Positions 1 through 6,288 of a stretch of DNA of 6,604 nucleotides are shown here, piece by piece. The notes beneath the pieces are model-generated. The model saw only the letters and a list, made by a program, of their open reading frames with translations. It ran no database searches and was not told where the DNA came from. Position numbers and translations under genes: made by a program. The stretch spans positions 1 through 6,604 of the forward strand of contig JALOAS010000132.1 in the NCBI GenBank assembly GCA_023228705.1. The letters are read 5' to 3'. The number at the start of each line of letters is the position of its first letter. The first letter of the stretch is position 1. Source of the DNA: Ottowia sp. Its GTDB lineage: Bacteria > Pseudomonadota > Gammaproteobacteria > Burkholderiales > Burkholderiaceae_C.

Positions 1-147
1 CCACTCCGCGTTGCAAATGCTCGCCATGGCACGGGCCATGCCTGCGCTTTGCGTCTTGATTGGACGGGCTTTGGCGATCCTCTCGGGCGCGATCAATTCA
101 TTCTCAAGCTCTGAGCCGTCAACACACCTGGAGCAAAGGCCGACACC
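1..147 (+). other. Leader of ccoO; possible unreadable 3' end of ccoN
   Basis: By operon logic ccoN should end here, but no single frame gives a recognisable CcoN C-terminus with a sensible stop. One frame is open from base 1 to a TGA at 112-114, and another runs through into ccoO. Joining the first frame at 37-57 (HACALRL) to the next at 59-94 (IGRALAILSGAI) gives a stretch resembling the last membrane helix of CcoN, which would need a one-base frameshift. The alternative is plain intergenic spacer. An AAAGG at 135-139, 8 bases before the ATG at 148, is the probable ccoO ribosome binding site. No promoter was recognised, consistent with ccoO being internal to an operon. Confidence 0.25.
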
Positions 148-765
148 ATGGCAGAAGAAAAAATCACGGGCCACGCCCGCGTCGAGACCAACAACCTGCT
201 GATGATCGTTCTCATCCTGCTGGTCGTTGCCGTGGGCGGGCTGGTCGAGATCGTCCCGCTGTTCTTCCAGAAGTCGACGACGCAGCCCATAGCCGGCATG
301 CAGCCGTACACGGCCGCGCAGGTGGTGGGCCGCGACATCTACATCCGCGAGGGCTGCAACAACTGCCACTCGCAAATGGTGCGCCACCTGCTGTCCGAGT
401 CGCTGCGCTACGGCCCCTATTCGGTTGCCGGCGAGTCGGTGTACGACCACCCGCACCTGTGGGGCAGCAAGCGCACCGGCCCGGACCTGGCGCGCGTGGG
501 CGGCCGCTACAGCGACGACTGGCACCGCGTGCACATGATCAACCCGCGCGACGTGGTCCCCGAATCCAACATGCCCGCGTATCCGTGGCTGGAGAAGACG
601 CCGGCCAACGTCCGCTCGGTGCAGCGGCACATGCGCGGGCTGCGCACGCTGGGTGCGCCGTACAGCGACGAGGACATCGCCAACGCGCCGGCCGAGCTGG
701 AGGGCCAGAGCGAGCTGGACGTACTCATCGCCTACCTGCAGGGGCTGGGCGTGCACCGCCGCTGA
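148..765 (+). CDS. ccoO: cbb3-type cytochrome c oxidase subunit II (mono-heme CcoO)
   Basis: This is the membrane-anchored mono-heme cytochrome c subunit of the high-affinity cbb3 terminal oxidase. It passes electrons from CcoP towards the catalytic subunit CcoN at the cytoplasmic membrane. The 205-residue protein has one N-terminal membrane helix (about residues 17-40) and then a periplasmic cytochrome domain. The heme motif is GCNNCH, with Cys70, Cys73 and His74, and the likely axial methionine is Met142 in NMPAYPWL. The segments SVYDHPHLWGSKRTGPDLARVGG and INPRDVVPESNMPAYPWL are typical of CcoO, and the length is normal. The start is chosen for the AAAGG at 135-139 and because the MAEEK N-terminus leads straight into the helix. 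ccoQ begins 15 bases after the stop. Confidence 0.97.
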   Translation: MAEEKITGHARVETNNLLMIVLILLVVAVGGLVEIVPLFFQKSTTQPIAGMQPYTAAQVVGRDIYIREGCNNCHSQMVRHLLSESLRYGPYSVAGESVYDHPHLWGSKRTGPDLARVGGRYSDDWHRVHMINPRDVVPESNMPAYPWLEKTPANVRSVQRHMRGLRTLGAPYSDEDIANAPAELEGQSELDVLIAYLQGLGVHRR

Positions 766-780
766 CCCCGGAGCCAGACC

Positions 781-960
781 ATGGACATCCATCTCTTGCG
801 CAGTCTCTTCACCGTCCTGCTGTTTGCCATCTTCGTCGGCATCGTGCTCTGGGCCTGGTCGGGACGCAACCGCCCGCGCTTTGACGAGGCCGCGCTGCTG
901 CCCTTTGCCGATGAACACGCCACGGCGGCGCCTGCCGCCGCCAGGAAAGACACGCCATGA
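781..960 (+). CDS. ccoQ: cbb3-type cytochrome c oxidase subunit CcoQ
   Basis: This 59-residue single-helix protein is the small, non-heme cbb3 subunit. In other proteobacteria it stabilises the association of CcoP with the CcoNO core. The membrane helix spans about residues 8-27 (FTVLLFAIFVGIVLWAW) and is followed by the cytoplasmic segment RNRPRFDEAALLPFADE, a typical CcoQ pattern of basic residues and then F-D-EAA-LPF. The tail is rich in Ala and Pro. GGAG at 770-773 lies 7 bases before the ATG. The stop overlaps the ccoP start as ATGA (957-960), so the two are probably translationally coupled. The call rests on position, length and this motif. Confidence 0.92.
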   Translation: MDIHLLRSLFTVLLFAIFVGIVLWAWSGRNRPRFDEAALLPFADEHATAAPAAARKDTP

Positions 961-1967
961 GTGACTTCACCAGCCCCTTCTGGTCCATCTACGTGGCCGG
1001 GCTCACGCTGCTGGGCATCGCCGCCTGCGTGGCCCTGCTGTGGTGGACGCAGCGCATGAACACCGAGGTGCATGCCGACGACTCCACGGGCCACGTCTGG
1101 GATGAAACGCTGACGGAGAAGAACAACCCGCTGCCGCGCTGGTGGATAGGCATGTTTGCCATCAGCTGCGTGTTTGGCGTGGTCTACCTGCTGCTCTACC
1201 CCGGGCTGGGGTCTTTTGGCGGCTGGCTGGGCTGGTCGCAGGTGGAGCAGTTCGAGCGGCAGGTGCAGCAAAGCGAGGAAAAAACCGCGCCGATCTATGC
1301 GGCGTTTGAATCGCTGTCCATAGAGCAACTGGCCGGCAACAGCGACGCCATGGCCACGGGCGACCGCCTGTTCATGAACAACTGCGCGCAGTGCCATGGC
1401 TCGGACGCCCGCGGCAGCCTGGGCTTTCCGGACCTCACCGACGCGCACTGGAGCTGGGGCGGCACGCCGGCGCAAATCCTGCAGACCATTGCCGACGGAC
1501 GCATTGGCAACATGCCGCCCATGGCCGCTGCCGTGGGCGATGAAAACGACGTGCGCAACGTGGCCAACTACGTGCTTTCCCTCTCCGGCGCGCCGCACGA
1601 TGCAGAACGCGCCAAGGAAGGGGCCGCGAAATTCGCGGTGTGCGCCGCCTGCCACGGCACCGACGGCAAGGGCAATCCCGCGCTGGGCGCGCCCGACCTG
1701 ACTGCAGGCATCTTCCGGCACGGCCCCGCCAGCGAAGCGCACATCATGGCCATGATCGAGAACGGCAAGGTCGCTGAAATGCCGGCCTGGGCGCACCGCT
1801 TCTCAACGCAACAGCTGCGCGTGCTGGCAGCCTACGTCTGGGGCCATGGCGGCGGCATTCCCGAGCCTGCCAAGGCGCAAGCCGCTGCTGAAACCAACGT
1901 CCAAGCCGGCTCCGACACGACCACAGACACACCCGCGCAACCGGCCGCTGGCGACGGGCCGGACTGA
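957..1967 (+). CDS. ccoP: cbb3-type cytochrome c oxidase subunit III (di-heme CcoP)
   Basis: This 336-residue di-heme cytochrome c subunit receives electrons from periplasmic cytochromes and hands them to CcoO. It has two N-terminal membrane helices (about residues 8-30 and 62-81). The linker carries the typical HVWDETLTEKNNPLPRWW signature. Two class I cytochrome c domains follow. The first heme site is Cys143, Cys146, His147 (CAQCH) with probable ligand Met186 in NMPPM. The second is Cys229, Cys232, His233 (CAACH) with probable ligand Met275 in EMPAW. After about residue 300 there is a low-complexity Ala/Thr/Pro-rich tail. The start overlaps the ccoQ stop, with AGGAAAG at 943-949 as ribosome binding site. 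The segment order and length match the family, with no missing key residue. Confidence 0.97.
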   Translation: MSDFTSPFWSIYVAGLTLLGIAACVALLWWTQRMNTEVHADDSTGHVWDETLTEKNNPLPRWWIGMFAISCVFGVVYLLLYPGLGSFGGWLGWSQVEQFERQVQQSEEKTAPIYAAFESLSIEQLAGNSDAMATGDRLFMNNCAQCHGSDARGSLGFPDLTDAHWSWGGTPAQILQTIADGRIGNMPPMAAAVGDENDVRNVANYVLSLSGAPHDAERAKEGAAKFAVCAACHGTDGKGNPALGAPDLTAGIFRHGPASEAHIMAMIENGKVAEMPAWAHRFSTQQLRVLAAYVWGHGGGIPEPAKAQAAAETNVQAGSDTTTDTPAQPAAGDGPD

Positions 1968-2010
1968 TCGCAGGCACGGGCCGCCCGGTGGCAGCCCGGC
2001 GAGAGAGCCC

Positions 2011-3402
<1,392 letters not shown>

Positions 3403-3413
3403 GCCGAACCGCC

Positions 3414-3656
3414 ATGCAAACAGAAAGCCGTGAAACAACAAGCGCCTGGTGGCAGTCGCCCACCATGTGGCTGGTCGTGGGACTGACCGCGGCAGCCGTG
3501 CTGGCCAGCGCCCTGACGATCTGGCTGGCCACGCAGTCGCAAGACCTGATCGTGGACGATGCGGCGGATGCCGCCGGCGCGCTGGCGCCAGCCATGAAGG
3601 CGCGCAACGCGGTGACCGACCGCAACGCCGTGCTGGATCGCCAGCAAAAGGAGTGA
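3414..3656 (+). CDS. ccoH: short CcoH/FixH-like membrane protein
   Basis: The 80-residue product has one membrane helix (about residues 17-40) and a short hydrophilic tail. The motif DLIVDDAADAAG after the helix resembles the D-x-V-V-D-x-Y-Y segment that follows the anchor in FixH/CcoH proteins, and ALAPAMKARN also looks FixH-like. It lies 11 bases behind ccoG, the usual place for ccoH, whose product helps assemble the cbb3 complex. Typical FixH proteins are about 150 residues or more with a periplasmic domain, which is missing here. The YY pair is replaced by AA. No clear Shine-Dalgarno sequence precedes the ATG at 3414, so coupling to ccoG translation is likely. Family assignment is moderate; a short lineage-specific variant or a truncated gene are both possible. 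Confidence 0.7.
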   Translation: MQTESRETTSAWWQSPTMWLVVGLTAAAVLASALTIWLATQSQDLIVDDAADAAGALAPAMKARNAVTDRNAVLDRQQKE

Positions 3657-3717
3657 GCCCAGACCCAGCAGTCGGTCGCTGCTTTGCGTTCATATCTATT
3701 TGTGATTAAAGGAAGAG

Positions 3718-3904
3718 CCATGCTTGCACACGCGCACCATTTTTGTGACCACGCTATGCGCCAGATCGCACAGCGCTGGACGCGCCATGCTGCGTTGCTC
3801 CGCCTTGCAGACAGTAGTCTGCCGCGTTGTCGCGTCTTGCCTGGCACGCCCATCGCAGCACGCTCAAACGCATCCAACCGCTGAATCTGGGCTGGACCAT
3901 GCTT
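3718..3904 (+). other. Possible insertion between a ribosome binding site and its gene (8-bp direct repeats)
   Basis: CCATGCTT occurs at 3718-3725 and again at 3897-3904, 179 bases apart, the second copy being the start of the 88-codon gene. Just before the first copy is AAAGGAAG (3708-3715), a good Shine-Dalgarno sequence 6 bases from an ATG. The second copy has no comparable site. Removing the 179 bases between equivalent points would place AAAGGAAG directly in front of the membrane-protein gene. The element between contains the dyad repeat at 3764-3865. The insertion model is inference: three of the eight bases are a start codon, so chance is a real alternative. Confidence 0.3.
3764..3865. 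repeat. Imperfect palindromic intergenic element, about 100 bp
   Basis: Several arms share one dyad centre near 3814.5. The inner hairpin is GCAGAC (3807-3812) with GTCTGC (3817-3822) and a 4-base loop. The outer arms ACGCGCCATGC (3780-3790) and GCCTGGCACGC (3839-3849) pair at 9 of 11 positions, and GCGCTGG (3773-3779) pairs with CCATCGC (3850-3856) at 6 of 7. Within the non-pairing parts, 3788-3808 and 3820-3840 are direct repeats of each other at 16 of 21 positions. This structure fits a small dispersed intergenic (REP- or MITE-like) repeat. Only one copy is in the window, so dispersal is not shown here. Confidence 0.5.
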
Positions 3905-4165
3905 CGCCAAAAACTGATGTGGATCATCTGGCCCGCGTTCGTGGCGGCTGGCGTGCTGGAGATGATGACCTTTGCCGTGCTTGATCCGCTCACGCTGGCG
4001 CTGTTTGGCGAGCCCGTGAGCTGGTCGCGCCAGACCATCTACTCGGTCACTTTCCTGATCTACTGGCTGCTCTTTGCAGCGTGCAGCGCGGTGACACTGC
4101 TGCTGGCGCGCGCACCGGGAGAAGTCAACCGCGGCCTGCCGCATCCCGCCTCCGGCAGCGACTGA
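3899..4165 (+). CDS. small two-helix membrane protein of unknown function
   Basis: I do not recognise a named family. The 88-residue product has two hydrophobic segments, about residues 7-26 (MWIIWPAFVAAGVLEMMTF) and 47-69 (IYSVTFLIYWLLFAACSAV), joined by LDPLTLALFGEPVSWSRQ, and ends in a short polar tail after LLLARAPGEVNR. Coding character is convincing: G/C-rich third positions and clear hydrophobic periodicity. It sits between the cbb3 assembly genes and fnr, so a link to respiration is possible but is only positional inference. The ATG at 3899 is preferred because MLRQKLMWIIWP gives a normal inside-positive start; an in-frame ATG at 3827 would translate part of the palindromic element. 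No good ribosome binding site precedes 3899. Confidence 0.75.
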   Translation: MLRQKLMWIIWPAFVAAGVLEMMTFAVLDPLTLALFGEPVSWSRQTIYSVTFLIYWLLFAACSAVTLLLARAPGEVNRGLPHPASGSD

Positions 4166-4178
4166 CCCGGTCCGCTGC

Positions 4179-4211
4179 GCCGCAGCACGCAGTCAACTGC
4201 GGCGCTGCGGC
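4179..4211 (+). promoter_or_regulatory. Strong hairpin between the membrane-protein gene and fnr
   Basis: GCCGCAGC (4179-4186) and CGCAGT (4188-4193) pair with ACTGCG (4196-4201) and GCTGCGGC (4204-4211). This leaves only one unpaired base on the left and two on the right, a 14-bp GC-rich stem around CA. It starts 13 bases after the upstream stop codon. On the plus strand it is followed by AAAATCGG rather than a T tract, so it is not a standard intrinsic terminator. It may stabilise the 3' end of the upstream transcript or end it with other factors. A second smaller hairpin, CCGCGG at 4222-4227 and 4235-4240, follows. Confidence 0.45.
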
Positions 4212-4248
4212 AAAATCGGGGCCGCGGCAGAAAACCGCGGGCCTCGAC

Positions 4249-4254
4249 TAAAAT
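4249..4254 (+). promoter_or_regulatory. Candidate -10 element of fnr (leaderless start)
   Basis: TAAAAT ends 6 bases before the fnr ATG at 4261, so transcription would begin at or within a base or so of the A of the start codon. The bases at the expected -35 position (4226-4231, GGCAGA) do not match the sigma-70 consensus, so an activator may be needed. No FNR-type TTGAT-N4-ATCAA box is visible here. The same TAA is an in-frame stop, which rules out any start further upstream. Confidence 0.4.
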
Positions 4255-4260
4255 GCGCGC

Positions 4261-5031
4261 ATGCTGCGCCTTCAAGAGGGGTCTCGGCCGACCGTCCCCT
4301 TCCCCGTCAACAACACCATCCGGCTGGCGTGCAGCGACTGCAGCCTGCGCGAGCACTGCCAGCCGCCGGACCTGTCTGCGGCGGACCTGGCGCGCATCGA
4401 GGCCACGATCTCCAGCAGCCGGCGCGTGGCACGCGGCAGCGCGCTGTTCCATGCCGGTGAAACCTTCGACGCGCTCTACGCGATCAAGTCCGGCTTCTTC
4501 AAGACCACGCTGACCACCGCCGACGGGCGCCAGCAGATCACCGGCTTTCACATGGGCGGCGACGTCGTGGGGCTGCACGGCATCGGCGCCGGCCACTACA
4601 TCAACGATGCCATCGCGCTGGAAGACTCGCTGGCATGCCGCATGCCGTATGCACGAATCCAGGAGGTGGCTCAGCAGGTGCCCGCGCTGCAGGCGCACCT
4701 GCACCGCATCATGAGCCGGCAGATTGCCAGCCAGCACGGGGTGATGCTGCTGCTGGGCAACATGCGCGCCGAAGAGCGCGTGGCCGCGTTCCTGCTCAAC
4801 CTGCTGCAGCGACTGGACGCGCGCGGCTATTCCAACACGGAACTGCAACTGCGCATGACGCGCGAGGAAATCGGAAGCTACCTCGGGCTCAAGCTGGAGA
4901 CGGTGAGCCGCATCTTTTCCCGCTTTGCCGCAGACGAGCTGATCGAGGTCTCCAACCGCCACGTCCGCGTACTGGACATGGACGCGCTGCAGGCGCGCGT
5001 GCACCTGCCCGGCTGCGAGCCGCAGGCCTGA
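4261..5031 (+). CDS. fnr: FNR-type oxygen-sensing transcriptional regulator
   Basis: This 256-residue CRP/FNR-family regulator holds an oxygen-labile 4Fe-4S cluster and, when anaerobic, dimerises and binds TTGAT-N4-ATCAA sites. The N-terminal ligands are Cys24, Cys27 and Cys33 (ACSDCSLREHC), and the fourth is Cys126 (SLACRMPY), matching Cys20, 23, 29 and 122 of E. coli FNR. The cyclic-nucleotide-like beta barrel runs about 55-145, with a dimerisation helix about 135-170 ending in NMRAEERVAAFLLNL. The helix-turn-helix is at about 200-222 (EEIGSYLGLKLETVSRIFSR); Glu213, Ser216 and Arg217 correspond to the residues that read the FNR half-site. It neighbours the cbb3 genes, which FNR proteins commonly activate. 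ATG 4261 lacks a Shine-Dalgarno sequence but has an in-frame stop 12 bases upstream and no good later start. Confidence 0.95.
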   Translation: MLRLQEGSRPTVPFPVNNTIRLACSDCSLREHCQPPDLSAADLARIEATISSSRRVARGSALFHAGETFDALYAIKSGFFKTTLTTADGRQQITGFHMGGDVVGLHGIGAGHYINDAIALEDSLACRMPYARIQEVAQQVPALQAHLHRIMSRQIASQHGVMLLLGNMRAEERVAAFLLNLLQRLDARGYSNTELQLRMTREEIGSYLGLKLETVSRIFSRFAADELIEVSNRHVRVLDMDALQARVHLPGCEPQA

Positions 5032-5052
5032 CGGCAGCGGCGTCCGGCCCGC

Positions 5053-5760
5053 TCAGCCCAGCCCGAGGTAGATGATGCAGTAGGGAAACCAGATGTCCCT
5101 ATCGGCCAGCAGGCCCATCTCCGCCACCGTGCAGCGCAGCACCTCGTGCTCGGCGTAGCCAGCGTTGATGACCAGGGCCAGCCGCGTCTCGCCCGGGTAC
5201 AGCGCCTGCACCTTCTCTATCAGCCGCGGCAGGTCCAGGCCCATGCAGAACAGCACCCACGTGCCGGGATACGGCGCCTTGGCTTGCATGAGCGTGTCCA
5301 GGTCGCTCATCTGCAGCCGCTGCACCGCGTCGCCCAGGATGGGCTGCGCCAGCAGTGCGTTGGCGGCGTTGAAGCTGGATACGCCCGGCACCAGCTCCGG
5401 CTTGAGGTGGGCAAAGGCCTTGAGGTAGCCGCGGTAGGGGCTGAAGAGTCCCGTGTCACCGGACTCCAGCAGCACGATGCGCTTGCCGCCCGCGTCTGCG
5501 GCCTCCAGCTTCTGGCGCACCGCCACCTCCTGCCCTGCCGCTTCTTCCTCGCTCAACCAGCGCCGCGCCAGCTCGGTGAACAGCCCGTGGCCACCGTCCA
5601 TGACTTCCTTGCCCCCCAATGCGTCGGCAAAGCGCTCGCGCTGACGCTCCGACGCAATGACCAGGTCGGCCTGCTGCAGGATGCGCCAGCCGCGCCGCGT
5701 GATGTTGTCGGCGTCACCGGCGCCTGCGTTGACGATGTGGAAGCTGCCCGGTGTTGCCAT
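5053..5760 (-). CDS. tetrapyrrole methylase-fold SAM-dependent methyltransferase (CobM/CbiF-like)
   Basis: The 235-residue product has the fold signature of the corrin/porphyrin methylase superfamily. It opens with FHIVNAGAGDADNITRRGWRIL (residues 7-28), the position of the usual GxGxGD-LT-G loop, followed by QQADLVIASE. LLESGDTGLFSPY (97-109) matches the G-D-P/T segment, and ELVPGVSSFNAANALL (122-137) the PGVSS-AA motif, both at the SAM/substrate cleft. Closest in pattern, to my eye, is precorrin-4 methyltransferase. No other cobalamin, siroheme or heme d1 gene is nearby, so the substrate is open. The gene converges on fnr with a 21-base gap and no clear terminator. CATAAT (5769-5774, minus strand) lies 8 bases before the ATG, so transcription may begin at or just before it; no strong ribosome binding site is seen. 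Confidence 0.85.
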   Translation of the reverse strand: MATPGSFHIVNAGAGDADNITRRGWRILQQADLVIASERQRERFADALGGKEVMDGGHGLFTELARRWLSEEEAAGQEVAVRQKLEAADAGGKRIVLLESGDTGLFSPYRGYLKAFAHLKPELVPGVSSFNAANALLAQPILGDAVQRLQMSDLDTLMQAKAPYPGTWVLFCMGLDLPRLIEKVQALYPGETRLALVINAGYAEHEVLRCTVAEMGLLADRDIWFPYCIIYLGLG

Positions 5761-5918
5761 GGCTGCTCATTATGGCTGTGGATGATGTATCGAGCGGATC
5801 ACGGGAACAGCCCTACGCTGATGCTGGCCGCCAACGTGTGCTGCAAATCGACCGGGCCCTGCATCGTCAGAAAACATGATCGGAGCGCTCAAGGCAGTGA
5901 AGCAGGACTCCTCAAAAG

Positions 5919-5950
5919 GTGGGCGTCTTTTTCTGCACGGCTCTGCCCAC
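5919..5950 (-). terminator. Possible weak terminator behind the yodC-like gene
   Basis: On the minus strand GTGGGC (complement of 5945-5950) pairs with GCCCAC (complement of 5919-5924) across a 20-base loop and is followed by C and four T residues (5918-5914). The hairpin begins within the stop codon of the yodC-like gene. The stem is only 6 bp and the T run short, so function is uncertain. The rest of the spacer to 5761 shows no gene or clear recombination site. Confidence 0.3.
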
Positions 5951-6126
5951 TACTGGTTTGGTCGGTCAACTTCCAAGACTACAAGAGGGTATCGTTTTTC
6001 TTTTGGTTGGCCTTGCGAATCAAACCACACGCACAGGGCCTCGCTTTCTTCTATCCATGCCACAGTCATTTGTGGCCCTCCACTTTTTAGAACCACCACA
6101 TCACCAGCTTTAATTACGGCTCCCAT
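5950..6126 (-). CDS. yodC: YodC/DUF2158 family small protein
   Basis: The 58-residue product contains IKAGDVVVLKSGGPQMTV at residues 5-22, the hallmark of the YodC (DUF2158) family, in which GDVV-LKSGGP-MTV is nearly invariant. ALCVWFD at 30-36 corresponds to the family's CxWFD motif, and KRYPLVVLEV at 44-53 to its C-terminal strand. Family members are small, SH3-like-sized proteins of about 55-75 residues with no established biochemical function. The start is supported by AAAGGGG (6133-6139) 6 bases before the ATG. The gene is AT-richer than the core genes to its left and lies just downstream of an attC-like site in the same orientation, so it is probably an integron gene cassette. No attC was found at its 3' end. 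Confidence 0.85.
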   Translation of the reverse strand: MGAVIKAGDVVVLKSGGPQMTVAWIEESEALCVWFDSQGQPKEKRYPLVVLEVDRPNQ

Positions 6127-6162
6127 CTCACACCCCTTTCGCGTTCCGCATAAAGCAAATAC

Positions 6163-6191
6163 AATTTAATATCACACCTTAAATATAACAA
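6163..6191 (-). promoter_or_regulatory. Candidate promoter within the yodC cassette leader
   Basis: On the minus strand TTGTTA (6191-6186) and TAAATT (6168-6163) are separated by 17 bases, each matching 4 of 6 consensus bases. An overlapping alternative is TTGGGA (6197-6192) with TGATAT (6174-6169), also 17 apart. The stretch lies in the 76-base AT-rich leader between the attC-like site and the yodC start. AT-rich DNA yields such matches readily, so this is a suggestion only. Confidence 0.25.
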
Positions 6192-6202
6192 TCCCAAGAG
6201 CT

Positions 6203-6281
6203 TTCTAACGCCTCAGATCACCCGCTGACAGCGCGCAGCGAAACTGCGTGGATGGCAGTCGGGTGCAGAGCAATATTAGGT
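6203..6281 (-). mobile_element. Integron attC-like recombination site (59-base element)
   Basis: Read on the minus strand, the 79-bp site begins with ACCTAAT (consensus RYYYAAC, 6 of 7) and ends with GTTAGAA (consensus GTTRRRY, 6 of 7, with the invariant GTT intact). Inside is an attC-type imperfect hairpin. In plus coordinates CACCCG (6219-6224) pairs with CGGGTG (6260-6265), CTG (6225-6227) with CAG (6256-6258), and CGCAG (6234-6238) with CTGCG (6244-6248). There is one extrahelical base at 6259, an internal mismatch region, and CGAAA as loop. The end GAGGCGTTAGA closely resembles the AAGCGTTAGA end of the aadA cassette attC, as I remember it. The site starts 7 bases after the upstream stop codon and ends 76 bases before the next ATG, as expected in a cassette array. 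Confidence 0.75.
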
Positions 6282-6288
6282 CTTCGAT

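Noticed and set aside
1846..2010. N-terminal extension of ccoG by 55 codons
   Set aside because: It would overlap the ccoP 3' end heavily. FixG-type similarity begins after the ATG at 2011.
3667..3683. Small hairpin (AGCAG / CTGCT) after ccoH as a terminator
   Set aside because: The stem is only 5 bp with a 7-base loop and no proper T run follows.
3720..3884. A 54-codon plus-strand reading frame with a good ribosome binding site (AAAGGAAG)
   Set aside because: Most of it is translation of the palindromic element and the product has no domain-like character. The binding site more likely belonged to the downstream membrane-protein gene.
3827..3898. Earlier in-frame start for the 88-residue membrane protein
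   Set aside because: The extra 24 residues come largely from the dyad element, and no ribosome binding site precedes 3827.
4213..4260. FNR box in the fnr promoter (autoregulation)
   Set aside because: No sequence close to TTGAT-N4-ATCAA could be found there.
5881..5950. Second attC site downstream of the yodC gene
   Set aside because: A GCTTCACT...GAGCG stretch on the minus strand resembles part of an attC end. However, the core box reads GCTCCGA without the invariant GTT, and no matching left box was found.
5146..6090. Plus-strand open frame of about 310 codons opposite the methylase and yodC genes
   Set aside because: It is antisense to two recognised genes, crosses the composition boundary and shows no domain.
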